A stretch of DNA of 5,327 bases from Candidatus Aminicenantota bacterium (GTDB taxonomy: Bacteria; Acidobacteriota; Aminicenantia; Aminicenantales; Aminicenantaceae), in assembly GCA_030614645.1 (NCBI GenBank), contig JAUWTR010000154.1:1-5327 (forward strand). Direction: 5' to 3'. The notes below the pieces were generated by a model. That model saw only the letters and a program-made list of their open reading frames with translations, searched no databases and was not told where the DNA came from. The translations under genes were made by a program, and so were the position numbers. Position 1 is the first letter of the stretch, and every line of letters begins with the position of its first letter. This document shows positions 1-4,696 of the stretch, piece after piece.

Positions 1-791
1 AGAATTTTGTGGAGTCAGCCGATGGTGTTCCCATCCATTTTAAAGTCCAGGGAGAAGGGGATGTCTCATTGGTATTTGTGCACGGCTGGTGTACTGACAA
101 AAGCTACTGGGATGCCCAGATACCATCCTTTAAAGTATATTACCGGGTGGTAATCCTTGACCTTGCCGGGCATGGGGAATCAGGCAAGGAGCGCAAGAAT
201 TGGACTGTAAATGCTTTTGCAGGGGATGTGGCTGCGGTGGTGGAAAAACTCGATCTCTATAATGTTGTTCTGGTCGGGCATGATATAGCAGGGCCTGTTA
301 TATTGGAAACAGCCAGGCTGATGCCCCAGCGTGTCATTGGGTTGTTGGGCACAGGCACTTTCAGTGATATCTATATGGAAAGCTATGAAAGAGAAAAGAT
401 CGATGCTTTATTAAGTATGTTCAAACCTGATTTTCCTGACGGAATGAGGAAATATGTTCTAGAAAATTATTTCAGGTCCACAGCGACTGAAGATTTTAGA
501 AAGAAGATCATCCTGGATATGGCGGCAGCTTTTCCGGAAATGGCCCTGAGTGCACTTGAGGATGTTTTAAAATTTGACGGAGCAGTGGCCTTAAAGGAGA
601 TAGATCTTCCCATTCGTTCCCTGAATTCCGACCTGCCCGTTGTCCCTTTTAAGGTGATCAGGGGAAATACCGAGGATTTTAAATTGCGGTTCATTCCCAA
701 TACCGGACATTTTTTAATGATAGAGGATCCTCATCTCTTTAACCGCTACTTTGCCGAGTTTTTGAAAGAGATCATTCTTGCATCTTATTGA
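1..791 (+). CDS. Alpha/beta hydrolase fold protein, 5'-truncated, Asp at the nucleophile position
   Basis: The frame is open to the left edge. A GTG at 9 could be a start, but the preceding codons (Asn, Phe) are in frame and no ribosome binding site is visible, so the real start probably lies outside the window. Numbering from that GTG gives 260 residues. Visible motifs are the oxyanion-hole segment FVHGW (23-27), the strand-turn DLAGHGESG (51-59), the nucleophile elbow LVGHDIAGPV (88-97), a lid-like helical stretch (about 115-200), the probable acid Asp in NSD (208), and the catalytic His in NTGHF (234). Close relatives normally have GHSMGG at the elbow; here Asp92 replaces Ser. Asp nucleophiles are known in epoxide hydrolases and haloalkane/fluoroacetate dehalogenases of this fold, so such chemistry is possible, as is loss of activity. 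The substrate cannot be named. The last 16 codons plus stop are duplicated downstream. Confidence 0.88.
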   Translation, partial: NFVESADGVPIHFKVQGEGDVSLVFVHGWCTDKSYWDAQIPSFKVYYRVVILDLAGHGESGKERKNWTVNAFAGDVAAVVEKLDLYNVVLVGHDIAGPVILETARLMPQRVIGLLGTGTFSDIYMESYEREKIDALLSMFKPDFPDGMRKYVLENYFRSTATEDFRKKIILDMAAAFPEMALSALEDVLKFDGAVALKEIDLPIRSLNSDLPVVPFKVIRGNTEDFKLRFIPNTGHFLMIEDPHLFNRYFAEFLKEIILASY

Positions 792-808
792 TGGGGCCTA
801 TCCCCAAG
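739..808 (+). repeat. 70-bp direct repeat, copy 1 (hydrolase 3' end plus 17 bp)
   Basis: This segment covers the last 16 hydrolase codons, the TGA stop and 17 bp beyond it, ending in TCCCCAAG. It recurs at 1060-1129, 321 bp downstream, with 67 of 70 positions identical. The three differences are at 743, 795 and 800. This copy is the functional gene end. Confidence 0.93.
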
Positions 809-830
809 ACTTCGATTACGGGGACGGGCC
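795..830. repeat. Imperfect GC-rich hairpin just after the hydrolase stop
   Basis: GGCCTATCCCC (795-805) can pair with GGGGACGGGCC (820-830) across a 14-nt loop; the 11-bp stem has one G-T wobble and one mismatch. No T-run follows, so it is not a classical intrinsic terminator, although it might slow transcription between the convergent genes. The same GGCCnnTCCCC motif recurs at 1042-1052 and, diverged, near 1117-1126, which suggests a small dispersed-repeat family. Confidence 0.5.
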
Positions 831-885
831 TCAGCAACTAAATTATTTTCAAGCATTTATGAGCATATTTTGAGATTAAATAAAG

Positions 886-924
886 CTTAGAGCCGTTTTT
901 GGGGGGGGCAAATAAGCTTTTAAG
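886..924. repeat. 39-nt palindromic G-loop module, copy A
   Basis: It begins CTTA and ends TTTTAAG, with CCGTTTTT followed by eight G (901-908) in the middle. It matches copy B (947-985) at 31 of 39 positions without gaps. Its own pairing is weaker: the outer CTTA/TAAG pairs, then wobble pairs. A shifted 8-bp stem (882-889 with 913-920) is also possible. The oligo-G run lies in the loop in either fold. Confidence 0.6.
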
Positions 925-946
925 AGATGTGTTGAATAGCGGAATT

Positions 947-985
947 CTTAAAACCGTTTTTGGGGGGAGATAAAACGGTTTTAAG
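947..985. repeat. 39-nt palindromic G-loop module, copy B (perfect 14-bp stem)
   Basis: CTTAAAACCGTTTT (947-960) is the exact reverse complement of AAAACGGTTTTAAG (972-985), leaving the 11-nt loop TGGGGGGAGAT. No T-tract follows in either direction, so it is not a standard terminator. It aligns without gaps to copy A at the same 39-nt length, with starts 61 bp apart. Confidence 0.75.
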
Positions 986-1059
986 GGTATATTATGGCTC
1001 TGAATGTATGGTTATCTTATTGAAAATAATAAAGTTATTACGGCCCGTCCCCCAATGAC

Positions 1060-1129
1060 TTAATCGCTACTTTGCCGAGTTTTTGAAAGAGATCATTCTT
1101 GCATCTTATTGATGGAGCCTGTCCCCAAG
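1060..1129 (+). repeat. 70-bp direct repeat, copy 2 (orphan hydrolase 3' end)
   Basis: This second copy of 739-808 has three substitutions (1064, 1116, 1121). It still spells the hydrolase C-terminus RYFAEFLKEIILASY plus TGA but is detached from any upstream coding frame. It ends exactly one base before the thioesterase stop codon on the opposite strand. The pattern fits either a tandem duplication or the far attachment half left by an insertion into the gene's 3' end. Confidence 0.93.
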
Positions 1130-1501
1130 TTACTTCTCTTTGTAGAGAGGTACTGGTTTCCAATTACGGTCGACTGCAACATATACTACCTCCGCTTCGG
1201 TTACTTTGACCACTTCTTGGTCTGTTGCCCTAATGGCTTCGACTATGACTTTGACAGTGACAGAAGTGCGCCCGATCCTGACCGTGCTGGTATAAAAACT
1301 AACCACATCTCCTACAAAAACAGGTTTATGAAATACGACTTTGTCCATAGCAACTGTAGCGAAATTATGAGGCCCACTGGTTATTCGGGCTTCAATAGAT
1401 CCCGCCAAGTCGATATGGCTTAGAATGATGCCTCCGAAGATCGAGCCGTGCTTATTCGTGTCGCGCGGCAGCAGGGTGATACGCAGGGTTGATTCTTTCA
1501 T
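1130..1501 (-). CDS. YciA-like acyl-CoA thioesterase (hotdog fold)
   Basis: The complete 123-residue protein is predicted to hydrolyse acyl-CoA to free CoA and fatty acid in the cytoplasm. It is a single-hotdog protein of the YciA/ACOT type: the N-terminal RDTNKHGSIFGG (13-24) matches the YciA signature, and Asp31 in SHIDLAGSIEA corresponds to the catalytic Asp on the hotdog helix. The central FHKPVFVGDVVSFY (57-70) and the closing TEAEVVYVAVD (101-111) are also family-typical. Family members are usually about 130-160 residues, so this one is compact but appears whole. The ATG start is supported by an AGGAGG 11 nt upstream (with a second AAGGA-type match closer) and a plausible promoter. It is convergent with the hydrolase, and its stop abuts the 70-bp repeat. 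Chain-length preference cannot be read from sequence. It is 131 bp from the next minus-strand gene, too far to assume an operon. Confidence 0.9.
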   Translation of the reverse strand: MKESTLRITLLPRDTNKHGSIFGGIILSHIDLAGSIEARITSGPHNFATVAMDKVVFHKPVFVGDVVSFYTSTVRIGRTSVTVKVIVEAIRATDQEVVKVTEAEVVYVAVDRNWKPVPLYKEK

Positions 1502-1512
1502 GCTTGTCCTTT

Positions 1513-1518
1513 CCTCCT
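1513..1518 (-). promoter_or_regulatory. Ribosome binding site of the thioesterase gene
   Basis: On the minus strand AGGAGG lies 11 nt before the ATG, which is longer than optimal. An overlapping downstream AAAGGA lies closer and could be used instead. Both point to the ATG at 1501. Confidence 0.65.
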
Positions 1519-1524
1519 ACTAAT

Positions 1525-1552
1525 AATATATTGATACTTACATATCAGTCAA
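1525..1552 (-). promoter_or_regulatory. Candidate sigma70-type promoter for the thioesterase gene
   Basis: On the minus strand, TTGACT (1552-1547) and TATATT (1530-1525) are separated by 16 bp, each with five of six consensus matches. The predicted start, about 1518, would give a very short leader beginning near the Shine-Dalgarno. This is prediction only. Confidence 0.42.
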
Positions 1553-1632
1553 TGCATGATTAGATTTTTAGGCAAGGCCAATCACTGAATTTAGTACTTC
1601 TAAAGAGTGTAGTAATAATTATATCCTTGGAT

Positions 1633-2790
1633 TTAAATTATTTTGAATTTTTTCTTTAGCTTGAGGATCTTTGTGTAGGAGTCGTTGATTTTATGTATAG
1701 GGATTTTTCCGGATTTTACCGCGTTGATGATAACCTTAAAAGCTTTGTAAACCGTATCGTCGTCATAGGACTTGCCATTGTTGGATATAGCTAGGATATT
1801 ACAGACTGCGTTTACGGCTCTTATCTCTGCTTCTGAAAAGCTGTAGTTTTTTGTAATAGCTCCCATCTGCATATCATCGGAGATAATAACTCCTTTAAAA
1901 CCCAGCTTATCCCGCAGGATTTTTTGCAGGAAATTTGGAGATAGGGTGGCTGGATAATCAGAATCGACTTGTCTGTTCATGATATGAGCAGTCATTATCA
2001 TCTCAGCCTTGTCTTTCTTAATCAGTTCTTTATATGGAGTAAGTTCATAATTTTTGTAGGTCTCCGTGACATCGACCAAACCTAGATGGCTGTCATGGCG
2101 CGAACTTCCATGGCCTGGGAAGTGTTTAAGAGCTGAAATAACGCCTTTCCTATTATGAGCATTGATAAAAGCTAAGGCATAGTCTATAACCGTTTGATGA
2201 TCTGTTGTAAATGAACGCTGTAGAGAACCTATAACCGGATTTTCTGGATTTATGTTTATATCAACTACCGGGGCCAGATTAAGATTAAATCCCAGGCCGG
2301 CAAGCTGGCCGGCAAGTTTTTCATATATAATTTCAGCCTTTTTAGGATTTATATTCCCGATCTCCTTTGCGCTGGGAATTTTGAGGAAACCATATTTTTC
2401 TTTAAGCCGGTTGATATGCCCCCCTTCAGCATCAACAGCGACAAATAGTGGAGTTTTGGCATAAGCTTGAAGGCCGGAGATAAGCTTATTTGTCTGTTCA
2501 GGGTTGATAATATGCCTGGGAAAGCTTTGAGAAGGAACATCGTAATCGAAGAGGATCACACCTCCAATATTTATATCCTTAATAACCTTGGAGATATAGG
2601 AATCTTCATAGACCTGTGTCCCCCGGAAACCCAAAAGCAGCATCTGCCCGATTTTGTTCCTTAGTTCCTGGTCGGTTTCTGCGGAATTTCCTGGGCTTGC
2701 GTTTACAGATATTCCAATAATTATTGCCAAAAAAATTAAGATTAAACGTTTATGCCGACACATATCTTTAAATGCGGAAATTAATAACAT
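1633..2790 (-). CDS. Secreted family 3 glycoside hydrolase, NagZ-like beta-N-acetylhexosaminidase
   Basis: The 385-residue protein is predicted to remove terminal beta-linked N-acetylglucosamine (or a similar sugar) from peptidoglycan fragments or chitin oligomers. ATG at 2790 is chosen because AGGGA sits 6 nt upstream; a TTG two codons earlier and an ATG ten codons later lack comparable support. The N-terminus has a basic CRHKR (11-15) and a hydrophobic stretch (16-30), followed by plausible signal peptidase sites near VNA or NSA, so export is likely. GH3 landmarks follow: GQMLLLGF, GGVILFDYD (76-84), VDAEGGHINRL, NLAPVVDIN, and the NagZ signature KHFPGHGSSRHDSH (222-235) with its Asp-His dyad (D233/H235). 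ISDDMQMGAI (303-312) holds the nucleophile Asp305. All catalytic residues look intact. E. coli NagZ is cytoplasmic; secreted forms of about this length occur in other phyla. It ends in a lysine-rich tail. The gene is divergent from the M28 gene. Confidence 0.92.
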   Translation of the reverse strand: MLLISAFKDMCRHKRLILIFLAIIIGISVNASPGNSAETDQELRNKIGQMLLLGFRGTQVYEDSYISKVIKDINIGGVILFDYDVPSQSFPRHIINPEQTNKLISGLQAYAKTPLFVAVDAEGGHINRLKEKYGFLKIPSAKEIGNINPKKAEIIYEKLAGQLAGLGFNLNLAPVVDININPENPVIGSLQRSFTTDHQTVIDYALAFINAHNRKGVISALKHFPGHGSSRHDSHLGLVDVTETYKNYELTPYKELIKKDKAEMIMTAHIMNRQVDSDYPATLSPNFLQKILRDKLGFKGVIISDDMQMGAITKNYSFSEAEIRAVNAVCNILAISNNGKSYDDDTVYKAFKVIINAVKSGKIPIHKINDSYTKILKLKKKFKII

Positions 2791-2796
2791 TGCCAA

Positions 2797-2801
2797 TCCC
2801 T
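2797..2801 (-). promoter_or_regulatory. Ribosome binding site deciding the GH3 start
   Basis: AGGGA on the minus strand is separated by 6 nt from the ATG at 2790. This favours that ATG over the upstream TTG (2796), which overlaps this spacing, and over the internal ATG (2763), which lacks a purine-rich leader. Confidence 0.55.
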
Positions 2802-2828
2802 AATTATTTAAAAAAAATGTCGAGACAA

Positions 2829-2857
2829 ATAATACTGTGAATATAATAAATAGTAAA
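2829..2857 (-). promoter_or_regulatory. Candidate promoter for the GH3 gene
   Basis: On the minus strand, TTTACT (2857-2852) and TATTAT (2834-2829) are spaced by 17 bp, with four and five of six consensus matches. A start near 2822 would give a leader of about 30 nt carrying the AGGGA. The surrounding sequence is AT-rich, so chance matches are likely. Confidence 0.35.
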
Positions 2858-2935
2858 GTTGTAACAGGGACTTCCCTCATTTTTTCTAAGCTTCTGCGCC
2901 ATAAGCAAGAATCAGGTCAGTTGATACGAAAACAC

Positions 2936-2964
2936 GCGGATTTTCCCCAGCGTGGAAAATCCGC
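2936..2964. repeat. REP-like hairpin with perfect 11-bp stem
   Basis: GCGGATTTTCC (2936-2946) pairs exactly with GGAAAATCCGC (2954-2964) around the loop CCAGCGT. A slipped alternative pairs CCA (2947-2949) with TGG (2953-2955) over a GCG loop, leaving a CC bulge on one arm. Such asymmetric bulged hairpins resemble REP elements mobilised by Y1 (RAYT) transposases. No poly-T follows, and it lies upstream of both divergent genes, so a terminator role is unlikely. Confidence 0.6.
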
Positions 2965-2995
2965 TCGGATACAGTCTTCGCTCTCCTCTCCATTC

Positions 2996-3024
2996 TTGAT
3001 ATGTCTTAGGAATAAGGGTAATAT
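2996..3024 (+). promoter_or_regulatory. Candidate promoter for the M28 peptidase gene
   Basis: TTGATA (2996-3001, five of six consensus) and TAATAT (3019-3024, four of six) are spaced by 17 bp. A start near 3031 would leave a leader of roughly 90 nt. The candidate lies about 30 bp downstream of the REP-like hairpin. Confidence 0.38.
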
Positions 3025-3109
3025 ATTGATTTCAAAGATGTATCATACAAATCGACATTTTTTATGAATAACTCAGGTCAGTAAGATTCAGAAAATATTA
3101 TCCTTTTTC

Positions 3110-3116
3110 AGGAGGT
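3110..3116 (+). promoter_or_regulatory. Strong ribosome binding site of the M28 gene
   Basis: AGGAGGT lies 5 nt before the ATG at 3122. It is a near-perfect Shine-Dalgarno and fixes the start, which is followed at once by a signal peptide. Confidence 0.8.
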
Positions 3117-3121
3117 GCCTT

Positions 3122-4696
3122 ATGAAAGCACGTTGGTTTTTTGTTGTTGGTTTATTTTTGATGATGGCATTCTCATCCGTCTCTGCCCAGGAAAAAGTCT
3201 ACTACGATGTTGTGCAGAAGATTATGGAATTTGAATTCGAAAATTCCCACGTCATGGAGAATGCCAGCTGGATATGTGATGTTTTTGGTCCGCGCAATAT
3301 GAAAACAATTGCATATCAGGAAGCCTGCGAATGGGCAAAAGCGCGGCTAAAAGAATACGGCCTCACAAATGCCAGACTCGAGCCTTATGAGTTCGGTAAT
3401 GGCTGGGATATCGATTACGTCTCATTGCACATGGTAGCCCCCAAATATATGCCGATCATCGGCTTTCCCGCTATGTGGTCAGCCGGTACGGACGGAAAGG
3501 TGCGGGCGCCGGCCATTCACATCAATTTTGATAAAATTGCTTCAGAAGCAGATCTGGAACCATACAGGGGTAAATTAAAGGACTGTATCATCTTGATCAG
3601 TCCGATACAGGATATCTCTCCCCATTTTGAGGCCAATCCGGTAACGTGGAGCAAGGAACGGCTCGATATAAAGGCGAAAATCCCCTTAGCTCCCCGCGTC
3701 TCTGTTCTGACTTTGGAAAAACAACGACAGGAGCACAGCAGGAGACGCCGCCCTGATGAATTGAAGAAGAAAATTGTTGATTTTGTGTTTGCTGAAGGGG
3801 CAATTGCCTTGGTACAGCCGGATGGAGAGCATTATTACGGATCAGTCGCTCCCAGGCGATACTATCGCGTTGAAAGGCCATGGGAAGCGAATTTGCCTCC
3901 CCAGCCCCTGGAGCTGTCTTTGGCAGTGGAACAATATAACCGGATGATGCGGATACTGGAAAAGGACATTCCCGTGGAAATGGAAATTGAAGTGAGGACT
4001 AATTTTTACCGGGATGATCCTTACGATTATAATGTTATAGCCGAGATCCCGGGCACAGACCTGGCCCATGAAATCGTCATTGTAGGTGGTCATCTTCAGT
4101 CCGTTCCGGTCGGAGGCGGTGCCATAGACAATGCTGCCGGCGCCGTCACTTCCATGGAAGCGGTGCGTATTCTCAAGGCTATTGGGGTGAAACCTCGCAG
4201 GACCATTCGCGTGGGACTCTGGGGTGGACATGACGGCGGGGGATTAGCAGGCAACCGGGCGCACGTCCGTAAACATTTTGCCGATCCCGTCAAAAAGGAA
4301 TACAAGAAAGATTATCATAATTTTGTTGCTTATTTTGATCAGGATATTGGTCCCGGCAGGATACGAGGTGTTTCCATCATGGGGAGTGAAGAGATACGTG
4401 CCATATTCAGCGAATGGATCAAGCCCTTGCATAATCTGGGGATGGCCCATTTATTCACGACCGGAATGTACCATGAAGCCTATGCCGAAGTTGGTTTGCC
4501 CGGATTTTATTTTATGCATGACAGAAATGAGATTGATGACTGGAACGCCCACACCAGTATGGATGTTTATGAACGACTTTTTTCGGAAGGCCTGATGCAG
4601 ACTGCCGTGGTTGTAGCGACGTTAGCGTATCATGCGGCTATGCGTGCAGAAAAGCTTCCCCGGGTCGCGCCTTTGCCGTGGAAAGGGGACCGTTAA
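3122..4696 (+). CDS. Secreted M28-family metallopeptidase homologue with altered active site
   Basis: The 524-residue protein begins with a clear Sec signal peptide: basic start, hydrophobic 6-17, and SVSA before Gln23 as the likely cleavage point. The mature N-terminal part and a central region resembling a PA-type insert (roughly 125-290) precede the M28 catalytic domain (about 300-505). The family removes N-terminal amino acids or dipeptides using two zinc ions. Compared with Aeromonas aminopeptidase, the metal ligands H324, D336, D408 and H477 are recognisable (GGHLQS, GGAIDNAAG, YFDQDIG, NAHTSMD). However, the HxD aspartate is Gln326, the general-base Glu is His370, and the next ligand Glu is Asp371 (WGGHDGGGLAGN instead of the usual WGGEEQGLLGS). 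The fold and the C-terminus (VGLPGF, YHAAMR.EKLPR..PLP) are well preserved and the frame is intact. It may be a non-catalytic binding protein or carry changed chemistry. It is convergent with the M24 gene. Confidence 0.9.
   Translation: MKARWFFVVGLFLMMAFSSVSAQEKVYYDVVQKIMEFEFENSHVMENASWICDVFGPRNMKTIAYQEACEWAKARLKEYGLTNARLEPYEFGNGWDIDYVSLHMVAPKYMPIIGFPAMWSAGTDGKVRAPAIHINFDKIASEADLEPYRGKLKDCIILISPIQDISPHFEANPVTWSKERLDIKAKIPLAPRVSVLTLEKQRQEHSRRRRPDELKKKIVDFVFAEGAIALVQPDGEHYYGSVAPRRYYRVERPWEANLPPQPLELSLAVEQYNRMMRILEKDIPVEMEIEVRTNFYRDDPYDYNVIAEIPGTDLAHEIVIVGGHLQSVPVGGGAIDNAAGAVTSMEAVRILKAIGVKPRRTIRVGLWGGHDGGGLAGNRAHVRKHFADPVKKEYKKDYHNFVAYFDQDIGPGRIRGVSIMGSEEIRAIFSEWIKPLHNLGMAHLFTTGMYHEAYAEVGLPGFYFMHDRNEIDDWNAHTSMDVYERLFSEGLMQTAVVVATLAYHAAMRAEKLPRVAPLPWKGDR

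Larger units (their letters stand above)
820..1052. mobile_element. Candidate miniature non-coding element bounded by 11-bp inverted repeats
   Basis: GGGGACGGGCC at 820-830 and its exact reverse complement GGCCCGTCCCC at 1042-1052 bracket 211 bp of AT-rich sequence with no credible ORF. Inside lie two related 39-nt palindromic modules. No clear short target-site duplication touches the inverted repeats. The whole structure sits between two 70-bp copies of the hydrolase 3' end. It may be a MITE or REPIN-like element mobilised in trans, or a remnant of a larger insertion. Mobility is inference; the repeats themselves are directly visible. Confidence 0.4.
2912..3082. repeat. 10-bp direct repeats flanking the spacer hairpin region
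   Basis: TCAGGTCAGT occurs at 2912-2921 and again at 3073-3082, enclosing 151 bp that contains the REP-like hairpin and the best plus-strand promoter candidate. Together they could be a target duplication around a small insertion, but a 10-bp match in an intergenic region can also be coincidental. Confidence 0.35.

Noticed and set aside
901..908. Run of eight G as a phase-variable tract
   Set aside because: It lies in a loop in non-coding DNA, away from any start codon or promoter of a recognised gene, so length changes have no evident target.
947..985. Hairpin as an intrinsic terminator between the convergent genes
   Set aside because: The stem is AT-rich and is followed by GGTATATT on one strand and GGAATTC-like sequence on the other, with no U-tract in either direction.
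886..985. Short CRISPR-like array
   Set aside because: There are only two diverged units with a single 22-bp spacer and no cas genes.
1109..1423. 104-codon plus-strand open frame opposite the thioesterase gene
   Set aside because: It is an antisense shadow of a well-supported hotdog thioesterase, and its start lies in the duplicated repeat.
2837..3067. 76-codon plus-strand open frame beginning with GTG in the divergent spacer
   Set aside because: It has no ribosome binding site, no recognisable domain, runs straight through the perfect hairpin, and overlaps the predicted GH3 promoter. It is better read as non-coding.
4278..4595. 105-codon frame inside the M28 gene
   Set aside because: It is an alternate-frame shadow of a strongly supported coding sequence with conserved M28 motifs.
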